A stretch of DNA of 64,000 nt from Thiomonas sp. (GCA_027311065.1 DAICZP010000113.1:1-64000); one strand, 5' to 3'; positions 19,008 to 27,465 are shown, numbered from the stretch's first letter. Notes: a model not told the origin generated them from the sequence alone. Program-made: numbers and translations.

Positions 19008-20806
19008 GCCGGCAGTTCCGGCTGGAATCGCCGCGCCCAGAGCTCGAGTGCCGCCAGCGCGCGCAGTTCGCGCGTATGGTTGGCGGTGCCGCAAACATGC
19101 GCGTCAAACAGGCTGCGCACCACGCTGGTGTCGAACAGGCGGGATCCGAGCGCGTCGGGCGCGAACAGCAAATCATGCAACCACTGTCGACGTTGGCCAC
19201 GGAACCATTCCCCGATCGGAACCGTGAACATCTGTTTGCGTCGATGCGCCAGTTCGGTACCGATCAGTGGTTCCATCGCGCGCTTGAACCAGTGTTTTTT
19301 GTCGCCATTGCGCAATTTGGTGTCGCCGGGGGCGCGGAAGGCGAACTCCATCATGCGCCAGTCGAGGAACGGCGTACGCGCTTCGAGGGAGACGGCCATG
19401 CCCATGCGGTCGGGCTTGACCAGGTTGTTTCCCGGCAAAAGCAGCATCATGTCGAGATAAAGCATCTGGTTCACACGGTCGAAATGCGCAGCTTCGCGCA
19501 GCCAGGGCGTCGCGACGTCCGCCACGCTGTCGACACCTGCCAGGCGCTTGCGCAGCCAGGGTTGGAACAAGGCGGCCCGGGCGGCGCCACTGAACAGGCC
19601 AGTGTGCTCGACATAGTGCTGCGCGAACGCAGCGTCGTCCATCGCCGCGGCAGCAGGGTCGGCGAGGAAACTGGCGTACTTGTCGTACCCCGCGAACAAT
19701 TCGTCGCCCCCGTCACCGGTGAGCACGACCTTGACATCGCGTGCGGCGAGTCGGGCGACTTCCAGCGTGGGGAGAAATGACGCATCGCCATGGGGCTGGT
19801 CACAATGCCACAACGCATCGGACCAGTGTTCGAGCAGGTCGGGCGCGACGATGTGCTCGCGATGCGAGGTGCCGAAGCGACGCGCCGCCTCACGGGCGAA
19901 GGGCGATTCGTCGAACCGCGGATCGTCGAATCCGATACAAAAGCTGCGCACTGGTTCACGCGTGTGTCGCGCCATGAGGGCAACGACACTACTGGAGTCG
20001 ACGCCGCCAGACAGGAACGCACCAAAGGGGACATCAGCGCGCATGCGCAGTCGTACCGCCTCGTCGAGCAGGCTGACGAACGCTTCCTGCCACGCGCTGA
20101 AGGCTTGCGGCGCTGGCGTTTGCTCGGCCAGGCTCCACCAGCGCCGCACACGCGCGCCGCCGCGGTCGACACTGAGCACACAGCCAGGAGACAGGTGACG
20201 CACGCCATCGAACAGTGTGAAAGGAGGTGGTACGAAGTTGTAGGCCAGATAGTGCTGCAGTGCGGCCAGATCGATACGCGGCGCGGCGTCAAAGGCGGGG
20301 AGCAGCGCCTTGATTTCGGAGCCGAACAGCACGCGCCGTCCATCATCGTGCACAAACAGGGGTTTGACCCCGACGCGGTCGCGCACGAGGTGCAGCACCG
20401 GCGCGGCAGGGTCGCGGTGATCGTGGATCGCGATGGCGAACATTCCGTTGAGACGCGAGAGGAACCCAAGGCCTTCGCGTTCGTAAAGGCGCAGCAGAAC
20501 TTCGGTGTCGCTATGGTCGCTGTCGAAGCGCACGCCTTGCGCCTGGAGTTCGGCGCGCAGCTCCACGTGGTTGAAAATTTCCCCGTTCTGCACCAGCGCC
20601 ACGCGGCCATCCGCCGAAACGAAAGGTTGGTGGCCGCCGGCGATATCGATGATCGAAAGCCGCCGGTTGGCGATGGCGGCCCCTGCCGCCGTGAATACGC
20701 CGCTGTCATCCGGCCCCCGATGAACGAGGCTCGCGTCCATGGCTGCCAGCGTCGCGGCGCCGACACTGGCGCCGGTGCGATCAAAATAGCCGTAGATGCC
20801 GCACAT
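19004..20806 (-). CDS. asnB: Glutamine-dependent asparagine synthase-type amidotransferase (AsnB)
   Basis: AsnB-type enzymes use glutamine-derived ammonia and ATP to amidate a carboxylate. The 600-residue protein starts at the ATG at 20806 so that Cys2 is the N-terminal nucleophile (MCGIYGYFD). The class II glutaminase domain has HRGPDDSG and the RLSIIDIAGGHQP and NGEIFNH blocks. The synthase domain has the PP-loop FLSGGVDSSSVVAL near residue 265 and TGDGGDELFAGYDKY. In a glycan operon such proteins usually modify a sugar acid or help build amide/acetamidino groups rather than serving asparagine supply; that role is inferred from context. A longer frame upstream was rejected because it would bury the nucleophile. 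Confidence 0.92.
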   Translation of the reverse strand: MCGIYGYFDRTGASVGAATLAAMDASLVHRGPDDSGVFTAAGAAIANRRLSIIDIAGGHQPFVSADGRVALVQNGEIFNHVELRAELQAQGVRFDSDHSDTEVLLRLYEREGLGFLSRLNGMFAIAIHDHRDPAAPVLHLVRDRVGVKPLFVHDDGRRVLFGSEIKALLPAFDAAPRIDLAALQHYLAYNFVPPPFTLFDGVRHLSPGCVLSVDRGGARVRRWWSLAEQTPAPQAFSAWQEAFVSLLDEAVRLRMRADVPFGAFLSGGVDSSSVVALMARHTREPVRSFCIGFDDPRFDESPFAREAARRFGTSHREHIVAPDLLEHWSDALWHCDQPHGDASFLPTLEVARLAARDVKVVLTGDGGDELFAGYDKYASFLADPAAAAMDDAAFAQHYVEHTGLFSGAARAALFQPWLRKRLAGVDSVADVATPWLREAAHFDRVNQMLYLDMMLLLPGNNLVKPDRMGMAVSLEARTPFLDWRMMEFAFRAPGDTKLRNGDKKHWFKRAMEPLIGTELAHRRKQMFTVPIGEWFRGQRRQWLHDLLFAPDALGSRLFDTSVVRSLFDAHVCGTANHTRELRALAALELWARRFQPELPA

Positions 20807-20858
20807 GATCGAGTTTGAGGTTCGTGGTCGTTCGTAACGTGGGGAAATCTGCCGGCGA

Positions 20859-21413
20859 TCAGTTCGCGCTGGACTGGAAGACTTGTCGCACCGTGAGCCA
20901 GAGGATGCGCAGGTCGCGTCCGATTCCGTGCTTGCGCACATAATCGAGATCAGCCTGCAGCCGCTGTGCCGGGGTCGCGCGCGACCGGTACAAGGCCTGC
21001 GCCAGTCCGGTGAGGCCGGGACGCACACTGCAGCGCAGAGCCCAGTCGGCAGGCGTGTAATCGCGTTCCTGGGCGGGGACGTCAGGGCGCGGACCCACCA
21101 GACTCATGTCTGCGCGCAGGACGTTGACCAGCTGTGGCAACTCGTCCAGGCTGGTGCGGCGCAGGACCCGGCCGATGCGTGTAATGCGCGGATCTCCGGA
21201 CGACGTGCGCTGCGGACCGCGCGTTTCGGCGTCAACCACCATGCTGCGGAACTTCAGCAGTTTGAAGCGGCGTCCGCGCCTTCCCACGCGCGTCTGCGCG
21301 AACAGCACCGGGCGACCGCTGTCGATGAGCACGAGCAGTGCGATCAAGGCCATGGGCAGCGCCAGGAGCAACAATGCGGCGACTGCGACCAGCAGGTCGA
21401 ACAGACGTTTCAT
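20859..21413 (-). CDS. Polyprenyl-phosphate sugar-1-phosphate transferase (PglC/WcaJ C-terminal type)
   Basis: This 184-residue monotopic phosphoglycosyltransferase should start glycan assembly by moving a sugar phosphate from a UDP-sugar onto undecaprenyl phosphate. It has a single N-terminal membrane hairpin (LLVAVAALLLLALPMALIAL), the basic patch GRRGRRFKLLKFRSMV, the catalytic TSLDELPQLVNVL (Asp-Glu pair) and the nucleotide-sugar signature SLVGPRPDVPAQE. The length matches the minimal PglC form rather than the large WbaP form. The gene overlaps the upstream aldolase by 4 bp. A likely substrate is the UDP-diacetamido-trideoxyhexose made in the same operon, but this is inferred. Confidence 0.92.
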   Translation of the reverse strand: MKRLFDLLVAVAALLLLALPMALIALLVLIDSGRPVLFAQTRVGRRGRRFKLLKFRSMVVDAETRGPQRTSSGDPRITRIGRVLRRTSLDELPQLVNVLRADMSLVGPRPDVPAQERDYTPADWALRCSVRPGLTGLAQALYRSRATPAQRLQADLDYVRKHGIGRDLRILWLTVRQVFQSSAN

Positions 21414-22234
21414 CGGGAGGCGAGGGTGCGCGCCGCGGTCATGATGAGGTCGCGGGCGAGAAGGCGGTCGCTCTCGATTTCATCGACGCTGCGCGCCGCC
21501 AGGACCGCGGCGCAACGCCCCATGCGTGCAAGCTGGTCCCGGTAGACAGATCTCCAGTCGCGTTGGGGGTCTTCCGCCGACTCGCGGTTGAACGTCCGCG
21601 ACAAGATCACGCTACGCGATCCCAGGCGCAGGTGTTCGCCGAGCACGACACGGCCGGGGAGCAGTCCCTCGTCCAGGCGTGCGATGCCGCCGAACCCGAA
21701 TGATTTGCGCGCCTCCCTGGCAACGCGCGCGACGCGTTCGACCGTGCCATCCGCCAGTGGTTCGAACATGAATCGCATGCTCAGCTGCCGGTGAAGGTCA
21801 TTGAGGCCGACGTAGATTTCATCAAGGTCATGCAAGCCCGCCCAGGCATCAAGGCATCCCAGTGCAGCCTTCGTCTCGAGCAGCGCCATGGCGCGTACCC
21901 CCGCTTCGCGGCAGGCATGCGAAAACGCGGCGATCTGGTCGGCGCGCTCGAACATGGGAAGCATCAGGGTATCGGCGCCAGCGCGAGCCGCGTGATTGAT
22001 TTCCGCCTCGCTCTGCGCATGCCAGGGATTGATGCGCACGATGAGGTGCGCGCGTGGCACCGCCGCGCGTACCGGCGCCACATCCTCCGGCCGGTGTTCG
22101 GAGATGAAGGTGCCAAGGCCACCTTGCCGCTCCTGCTTGCCGTGCTGCTCGAGATCCACCATGATGCGGGGAACCCCACATGCGTGGGCAAAGGCGGCAA
22201 AGCCGGGGTCGTTGGTGATTTGGATCCAGTCCAT
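21410..22234 (-). CDS. HpcH/HpaI aldolase/citrate lyase-family protein in glycan operon
   Basis: Proteins of this TIM-barrel family cleave or form C-C bonds using pyruvate or acyl-CoA units and a divalent metal. In this 274-residue protein the start VPRIMVDLEQHGKQERQGG matches the family's first strand. LIVRINPWHAQSEAE carries the substrate-binding Arg. The presumed metal ligands are in MALLETKAALG (Glu) and IYVGLNDLHRQL (Asp). It is co-translated with the sugar transferase and 22 bp after the flippase gene, so it belongs to the glycan operon and not to aromatic degradation. A role in making or remodelling a keto-acid sugar or a pyruvyl-type decoration is possible but unproven. Confidence 0.85.
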   Translation of the reverse strand: MDWIQITNDPGFAAFAHACGVPRIMVDLEQHGKQERQGGLGTFISEHRPEDVAPVRAAVPRAHLIVRINPWHAQSEAEINHAARAGADTLMLPMFERADQIAAFSHACREAGVRAMALLETKAALGCLDAWAGLHDLDEIYVGLNDLHRQLSMRFMFEPLADGTVERVARVAREARKSFGFGGIARLDEGLLPGRVVLGEHLRLGSRSVILSRTFNRESAEDPQRDWRSVYRDQLARMGRCAAVLAARSVDEIESDRLLARDLIMTAARTLASR

Positions 22235-22256
22235 GCGTGAGGCGGGCGCGAACGCT

Positions 22257-23765
22257 TCAGCGTGCAGTGTACCGGTTCATGCGCCGCGCAATCGAGGCGC
22301 CGACGACGGCACCGAGCGCGTCGTGGCGCAAGAGCGCCAAGCCGCCGCTCAGCGCAATGGCACCAGCTGCCGCGGCCTGCACCAACTGGGCAGACGGCGA
22401 GGCGGACGGCTCGAACCCCAGCATCACGCCCAGCAGCGCAAGTATGGCGCTGGCCACGCCGAGCAGCACGACATTCCCCGCTTCGGCGCTTCCGGCGTGG
22501 CGGGCAAGGCGCAGCCAGAGCACGGCGGTGGCCACGGCGTAGGCGGCGCCATACGCGACGACGGCGCGCCATGCCGTATCCGGAAGCGCCCAACCCACCA
22601 CGAACATGACTGCCAGCCCGGTGCCATACCCCATCACCTGGTCGCCGATGCGGCGATGGCTGTTGAGTCGGGCCGCGAGCACCAGCTGCGCCGCCTGCAC
22701 AGGCATCAGCACCAGCAGCCAACGCATGGCCTGCACGACTTCGCCCTGCGCCTGTGCCGTCATGCGTCCCCATCCGAACAGCAAGCGCACGCCCAGGGGA
22801 GCGGCCAGCATCCCGCACACACCCAGCAGCGCCGCCACCCGCAGCATCGATTGCATCCACTGGCGGCCTCGCGTGCTGGCGCTGGCGCGATCGCCCGCCG
22901 CCTCGGCGGCTGATAGTCGGGCCAGGGCCAGCGCCGCCGCCACTGCGAACACCGTATTGAGCGGAAGTTCGGCGATGCGTTGCGCATAGTGAAAGACGCC
23001 CAGGTGGCCTGGCCCCGCGCGCGATGCAAGCGCACGGGCAACCAAGGTGTAGAGAACGGTCAGGCCGGAGGCCGCCAGTGCCAGCGCGACCGCGCGCAAG
23101 TCATCGGCGCCGGGCCACCGTGCCGCGTTGGGCAGCGTTCGCCCGATGACACCGGCGACGCGTTCAAGCGTTGCGAGGCGGGCGATCGACGCCAGCGCAA
23201 TGCCTGCTGCGATCCAGCCGAAGTGTCCCGCGCGCGCAGCCACCAACAGACCACCGATCAGTCCAAGGTTGAACATGACATTGCCCGCGTATTGCCACTG
23301 CAGCCGACCTTGCGCTTGCAGAGCGGCCGCACCGACCATCGCCACGGCACCGGCGGGAAGCGCCACCAGCGCACCCAGCCCCAGCGTGCGCGCGGCCAGC
23401 GCCGCCGCTTCTGCGTGCAAACCCGGTGCCAGTGCGTGCACGATCACCCCCCGCGCCAGCCAACTCGCGATTCCCGCCAGCGTAAACACCGCCAGCGCGA
23501 AGCGTCCCCAGCGCATCGCCTCTGCCGCCACGGCATCGGGGGCGCGTCCGGCCATGCGAGGCACCATCACCGCCGGCACCGCGGCGCCCCAGAGCAGGGA
23601 AATGGTGAAATCCGGGTAGGACAACGCCACCAGTGCCGCGTCCGCATGGCCGCTGAGCCCGAATTGCGTCGCCACCACCGCGTCACGCACGATGCCCAGC
23701 AATCGGCTGGCGGCCAGCAGCAACACACTCAGGGAAAAGACGCGGGCGAGAGACATGGGGATCAT
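22257..23765 (-). CDS. MurJ/MviN-like lipid-linked glycan flippase
   Basis: The 502-residue protein has about 13-14 hydrophobic helices and the MurJ N-terminal pattern ASRLLGIVRDAVVATQFGLS (compare LGFVRDxxxAxxFG in MurJ), placing it in the MOP exporter superfamily. MurJ flips lipid II; a divergent copy that is the first gene of a glycan operon more likely moves the undecaprenyl-linked oligosaccharide made here (a Wzx role). That is inference from context, and it could also be the cell's only MurJ. The ATG at 23765 is taken; an internal Met four codons later is equally possible. The tRNA-Arg gene lies divergently upstream with 88 bp between. Confidence 0.82.
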   Translation of the reverse strand: MIPMSLARVFSLSVLLLAASRLLGIVRDAVVATQFGLSGHADAALVALSYPDFTISLLWGAAVPAVMVPRMAGRAPDAVAAEAMRWGRFALAVFTLAGIASWLARGVIVHALAPGLHAEAAALAARTLGLGALVALPAGAVAMVGAAALQAQGRLQWQYAGNVMFNLGLIGGLLVAARAGHFGWIAAGIALASIARLATLERVAGVIGRTLPNAARWPGADDLRAVALALAASGLTVLYTLVARALASRAGPGHLGVFHYAQRIAELPLNTVFAVAAALALARLSAAEAAGDRASASTRGRQWMQSMLRVAALLGVCGMLAAPLGVRLLFGWGRMTAQAQGEVVQAMRWLLVLMPVQAAQLVLAARLNSHRRIGDQVMGYGTGLAVMFVVGWALPDTAWRAVVAYGAAYAVATAVLWLRLARHAGSAEAGNVVLLGVASAILALLGVMLGFEPSASPSAQLVQAAAAGAIALSGGLALLRHDALGAVVGASIARRMNRYTAR

Positions 23766-23853
23766 TGTCGCATCGGCCCGGCGCCGTCGATGCGTCGCGC
23801 AGTCCGCCCCTTTGCAAAGAAAAAAAATACATGTATGATTTCATTTTTTTAGC

Positions 23854-23930
23854 GCGCCCGTAGCTCAGTTGGATAGAGTACTTGGCTACGAACCAAGGGG
23901 TCGTGGGTTCGAATCCTGCCGGGCGCACCA
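23854..23930 (+). tRNA. tRNA-Arg (anticodon ACG)
   Basis: A complete 77-nt cloverleaf is visible: acceptor GCGCCCG paired with CGGGCGC, a D arm, anticodon stem CTTGG/CCAAG with loop CTACGAA (anticodon ACG), a T arm with TTCGAAT, and an encoded CCA end. Anticodon ACG reads CGU/CGC arginine codons after A34 deamination. A terminator follows at 23949. Confidence 0.97.
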
Positions 23931-23948
23931 AAATTTCTGAATTAAATC

Positions 23949-23982
23949 AGGCACTTACGAGAAATCGCCAGTGCCTTTTTTA
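23949..23982 (+). terminator. Rho-independent terminator after tRNA-Arg
   Basis: Stem AGGCACT/AGTGCCT with a 14-nt loop is followed directly by a run of T. It sits 18 bp after the tRNA-Arg CCA end. Confidence 0.75.
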
Positions 23983-24295
23983 TTTTTCGCAGCGGCTGAC
24001 GGGTTCATCGGGGATTCCTGCTAAACTTCCCGACATGCGCTGCCGTGTCGTTGACCCTCGCAGTGCGTTGACGTTTTGCGCGTGATATCACGACGCATCC
24101 TCAACAGCGTGGCTTCCTGTTTCGGGAAGCGCTGTTCTCCCAGGCAAGCATCGTCTGGGTCATGGAAACCGGGCGTCCGACGGCCGCGTATTTTCTCCGG
24201 AATCTTGATCTGTATAACCTGTCGCATGGCTGGCGCCGACGCGCGCTCGCCATCGGCCCGCACCGACCTGCGTATCGCCGCGGGCGAGCTTTCAC
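23983..24295. other. Gene-poor stretch between tRNA-Arg and the infA region
   Basis: No convincing gene is seen in these 313 bases. One plus-strand frame (24072-24296, no good start) contains TGRPTAAYFLRNLDLYNLSHG, faintly like the end of a rhodanese domain. It lacks the catalytic Cys loop and was not called. Confidence 0.5.
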
Positions 24296-24538
24296 TTGAC
24301 TTATACACCGCACCAAACCCATACCGTCGGCAGGTTCGCCCTGACCCCACTGACCCGACCGACCGCATGCGGTCGCTTCGCGGCGTCGCTGTCCATGCGC
24401 AGTGGACGCGGCCCCGCGACCCATGACCGCGTCTATCAGTTCGTTCCGCTGTTCGCTTCGCCGCAGGCCGCAGCGCGTTACGGGCTTGCGCAAGGCGTCG
24501 CGTACGCGCGGCAACGCCAGGATGCCGAAGGGCGCTGA
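24296..24538 (+). CDS. Small hypothetical protein upstream of infA
   Basis: This is a possible 80-residue protein whose second half, CGRFAASLSMRSGRG then HDRVYQFVPLFASPQAAARYGLAQG, reads like a folded small domain. It has a beta-rich start, an FxPLFxSxxxAAxYxLxQG pattern seen in small betaproteobacterial hypothetical proteins, and a helical end. The only start in frame is a TTG with no strong ribosome-binding site, so the true start is uncertain. The stop lies 39 bp before infA. No function can be proposed. Confidence 0.4.
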   Translation: MTYTPHQTHTVGRFALTPLTRPTACGRFAASLSMRSGRGPATHDRVYQFVPLFASPQAAARYGLAQGVAYARQRQDAEGR

Positions 24539-24577
24539 CCTTCAATCCGAACCCAACATGCATAGGAGGACCTAGAG

Positions 24578-24988
24578 ATGGCCAAAGAAGAATTGATTGA
24601 AATGCGCGGGGAAGTGAACGAGGTGCTGCCTGACGGACGCTATCGGGTCACCCTCGAGAACGGACATGCGCTGGTCGCTTACAGTGGCGGCAAAATGCGC
24701 AAGAACCACATCCGTATCCTCGCGGGTGACAAGGTCTCCCTCGAGCTTTCCCCCTACGATTTGACCAAGGGCCGGATCACATTCCGTCACCTCGAGCCGC
24801 GCAGCGGTCCTCCCCCCGCGCCGCGTCGTCGCTACTTATTCCGTTGCACCGCGGCGCGGCTGCGCCTGCCCCCGGTGCCGATCCAACCCTTCAGCAAGAT
24901 GCGCTGCGGGTGGGCTCGGTTCGGCGTCGACGGGCGGCTGATCCAATTGTTAACGCGTAACTCAGGTCGAGCGCTAAAGCGCAGCTAA
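24578..24988 (+). CDS. infA: Translation initiation factor IF-1 with C-terminal extension
   Basis: IF-1 binds the ribosomal A site during initiation. Residues 1-75 are a canonical S1/OB-fold IF-1: [47 protein letters not shown] and [17 protein letters not shown] strong AGGAGG lies 9 bp before the ATG. Normal IF-1 has 72-87 residues; this frame continues to 136 with a basic, Pro-rich tail (PPPAPRRRY then no recognised domain). The tail may be a real extension, or the original stop may have been lost by a small change around 24825-24840. The position next to no ribosomal protein genes suggests the second, stand-alone infA copy that many Burkholderiales carry. Confidence 0.9.
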   Translation: MAKEELIEMRGEVNEVLPDGRYRVTLENGHALVAYSGGKMRKNHIRILAGDKVSLELSPYDLTKGRITFRHLEPRSGPPPAPRRRYLFRCTAARLRLPPVPIQPFSKMRCGWARFGVDGRLIQLLTRNSGRALKRS

Positions 24989-25078
24989 GGCGCGCCATGG
25001 ATACTCCTTACCACGCACTTCCGGCGTCGGGCTTCGATCAGATCGGAGCAATGGTTCCATCATCCCAAGGAGTTTTTC

Positions 25079-25393
25079 ATGAAGTTCAAGCAAGCCGTTG
25101 TCGTCATGACTGCTGCCCTCACCGCGGTCGGCACTGCCGCCGTCGCCCACGCATTCGACGGTGAGCAATTGTCCAGGGACGCCAAAGTGTCCCTTGAGCA
25201 GGCCAGAGAGACCGCCCTGCGGGAGGTTCCCGGCGGCAGCATCACTGACCAGGAACTTGAACACGAGCATGGCGGAAGCGGCCTGCGTTACTCGTTCGAT
25301 GTCAGAGTCGGGCATGGAGAGCGTGAGGTGGGAGTCGACGCCATCAGTGGCAAGGTGCTCGAGAACAGCCTGGAAGGCCCGCACAGCGATTGA
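25079..25393 (+). CDS. Periplasmic PepSY-domain protein
   Basis: This 104-residue secreted protein has a clear signal peptide (VVVMTAALTAVGTAAVAHA, cleavage near residue 24) followed by a single PepSY domain: VSLEQARETALREVPGGSI, then YSFDVRVGHGEREVGVDAISGKVL. PepSY domains often act as periplasmic inhibitors or sensors linked to histidine kinases. AAGGAG lies 7 bp before the ATG. The response regulator gene starts 66 bp downstream, so it is probably an accessory of that two-component system. A related protein is encoded at about 44.5 kb. Confidence 0.88.
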   Translation: MKFKQAVVVMTAALTAVGTAAVAHAFDGEQLSRDAKVSLEQARETALREVPGGSITDQELEHEHGGSGLRYSFDVRVGHGEREVGVDAISGKVLENSLEGPHSD

Positions 25394-25459
25394 CCTGTGC
25401 GCTCCTGGTATCGTGACGCATGTCTGGCGACGACATGACAGCCGCTCGCGGTGGCCGTC

Positions 25460-26149
25460 ATGTCGAACTTTCCGGGAGGCCCTGGGTTGCGTGTATTGCT
25501 GATCGAGGACGATCCGATGATTGCCGCAGCGGTCGAGTTGGCCTTGCGAGACGCGGCATATGCCGTTGATCATGTCGCCGATGGCGAGACTGCGGACCGT
25601 GTGCTGCGCGACGGCCAGCATCAGGTCGTGCTGCTGGATCTTGGGTTGCCGCGCCGCGACGGCCTCAGCGTTCTGCAGCGCCTGCGCGACCGTGGCGACC
25701 ATGTCCCGGTCCTATTGATCACGGCCCGCGATGCGCCTGCCGATCGCGTACGCGGCCTCGATCTGGGGGCTGATGACTACCTTGTCAAGCCTTTTGACAT
25801 GGACGAGCTCCTGGCGCGCATGCGCGCCGTCTTGCGGCGCCAGTCAGGCCAGGCCAGTGCAGATCTGAGCAACGGCGATATCTCCCTCGATCCTGCGACC
25901 CGCCTCGCACGGCGAGGGGACGTCAGCGTCATCCTGACGGCGCGCGAGTTTGCGCTCCTGCATGCCTTGCTGCTGCGCCCGGGAACCATCCTGACGCGCG
26001 CGCAGCTCGAGGACCGGCTTTACGGATGGAACGAGGAGGTCGAAAGCAGCGCCGTCGACTTTCTGATTCATGGCGTCCGCAAGAAGCTTGGCGCGGACGC
26101 GATCAAGAACATCCGTGGTGCGGGCTGGATGGTGGCCCGGCCGCGATGA
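25460..26149 (+). CDS. OmpR/PhoB-family response regulator (QseB/PmrA-like)
   Basis: This 229-residue DNA-binding regulator has a receiver domain starting LRVLLIEDDPMIA (acidic pair), the phosphoacceptor Asp in VVLLDLGLPRRDG, Thr/Ser in VLLITARDAP, and Lys in DDYLVKPFD. The C-terminal winged helix shows LTAREFALLHALLLRPG and the recognition helix region VDFLIHGVRKKLG, ending in IRGAGWMV. The ATG at 25460 was preferred over a GTG three codons upstream; both lie before the receiver domain. Its stop overlaps the kinase ATG (ATGA). Target genes unknown; the upstream PepSY gene is a likely one. Confidence 0.92.
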   Translation: MSNFPGGPGLRVLLIEDDPMIAAAVELALRDAAYAVDHVADGETADRVLRDGQHQVVLLDLGLPRRDGLSVLQRLRDRGDHVPVLLITARDAPADRVRGLDLGADDYLVKPFDMDELLARMRAVLRRQSGQASADLSNGDISLDPATRLARRGDVSVILTAREFALLHALLLRPGTILTRAQLEDRLYGWNEEVESSAVDFLIHGVRKKLGADAIKNIRGAGWMVARPR

Positions 26150-27465
26150 AAGCGTCGTTTGAGCGCCGCTTGCTGCTGCACCTTGGCGCGGCCGTGGTCG
26201 CACTCGGGTTGCTGGCGGCAGTCGCGCAATTCATCCTCGCCTGGCGCGAGCTGCGCGAGGCGCAGGATGACATGCTGCGCCAGATCGCCGCGCTTGCGCT
26301 GGTGCGTCCCGGGCACGAAGCGTCGGCGCTGGGCAAGGTCAGGCTGGGGGATCGCGACTCGCGGCTATGGGTCGCAGTCATGCCGCTGGACCGGCCTCCC
26401 GGTTGGTTGAGGCCACTGCCACGCCCCGGACTTCACACGGTCGATGCGGCGGTCGGCCGCATGCGTGTGGAAGTGCTGACGTCGGGTCCCTACACCGTGA
26501 TCGTTGCCCAGCCAACCGACGCGCGCGATGAACTGGCGTGGAACGCTGCCGCGCGTGCGTTGCTTCCATCCTTGCTGATGGTTCCATTCCTGATCTGGTT
26601 GATCAGTCGCATGGTGCATGGCGAGTTCGAGCCGATCGTGCGTGCCGCGCGAAGACTCGAGGCACGTGAGACAGTCGATGCACCGGATCTGGGCATCGGC
26701 GAGATGCCTGCCGAAATTCAGCCTTTCATCGATGCGATCGAAGGATTGCTGCGGCGCACGCACGCGCTCATGCAGCGTCAGCAGCGATTTGTGGCCGACG
26801 CTGCACATGAGTTGCGCTCGCCCCTGACCGCACTCGCACTGCAGGCGCGCAACGTGCGGCATGCGTCGTCGCTCGGGGAAGCGCACGCGCGGCTCGAAGC
26901 GCTCGAGCATGGCATCGTGCGCGCACGCAAGCTCAGCGAACAGTTGCTGGGGCTGGCGCGGATGGAAGGTGCCGCGGTCGAGATCGAAAGCGTCGAGCTC
27001 GTCGACCTTGCGCGGGAGTTGCTGGCGGAATTTCATCCGCTCGCCGAGGTGCGCCGGATCGATCTTGGTCTCGACGCCCCCGCCGCCGTTCGTGCGCGGA
27101 CGTCAAAGTCGTTATTGCGGACCATCCTGACAAACGCGCTCGATAACGCACTCAAATTCGGTCCCGCGGGCGGGGATGTGACCCTGGCCGTGCATGTCAC
27201 GGATAGCGGGGTGCGGTGCGAGGTGACCGATCACGGGCCAGGCATTCCGGCGGCGGAGCGTGAAAGTGTCTTCATGCCGTTTCACCGCTTGTATGGCGGC
27301 GACGTGGCTGGTGCCGGCCTGGGTCTGGCGATTGCACGCGAGGCAGCGATACGCATCAGCGCGTCTTTGTCCCTGCACGGTGCGTCCGACGCGCAGGGTC
27401 TCGTTTTCCGCGTGGATATTCCCGATCGGTCGAGCGCGCCCGGTGGGTGCGCGCAGTCTGGGTGA
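26146..27465 (+). CDS. Membrane sensor histidine kinase (QseC-like)
   Basis: This is the 439-residue partner of the preceding regulator. It has one transmembrane segment near residues 10-32 and another near 145-165 flanking a periplasmic sensor of about 110 residues. Then come a short linker, the dimerisation/phosphoacceptor helix FVADAAHELRSPLTALAL (His near 222), and an HATPase domain with the N box TNALDNALKFGP, G1 box DHGPGIP and G2 box GAGLGLAIA. The ATG overlaps the regulator stop, so translation is coupled. The signal is unknown; relatives respond to metals, cationic peptides or envelope stress. Confidence 0.92.
   Translation: MKASFERRLLLHLGAAVVALGLLAAVAQFILAWRELREAQDDMLRQIAALALVRPGHEASALGKVRLGDRDSRLWVAVMPLDRPPGWLRPLPRPGLHTVDAAVGRMRVEVLTSGPYTVIVAQPTDARDELAWNAAARALLPSLLMVPFLIWLISRMVHGEFEPIVRAARRLEARETVDAPDLGIGEMPAEIQPFIDAIEGLLRRTHALMQRQQRFVADAAHELRSPLTALALQARNVRHASSLGEAHARLEALEHGIVRARKLSEQLLGLARMEGAAVEIESVELVDLARELLAEFHPLAEVRRIDLGLDAPAAVRARTSKSLLRTILTNALDNALKFGPAGGDVTLAVHVTDSGVRCEVTDHGPGIPAAERESVFMPFHRLYGGDVAGAGLGLAIAREAAIRISASLSLHGASDAQGLVFRVDIPDRSSAPGGCAQSG

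Noticed and set aside
24072..24296. Possible rhodanese fragment
   Set aside because: Only a faint likeness at TGRPTAAYFLRNLDLYNL; no catalytic Cys loop, no start, and a stop close upstream.
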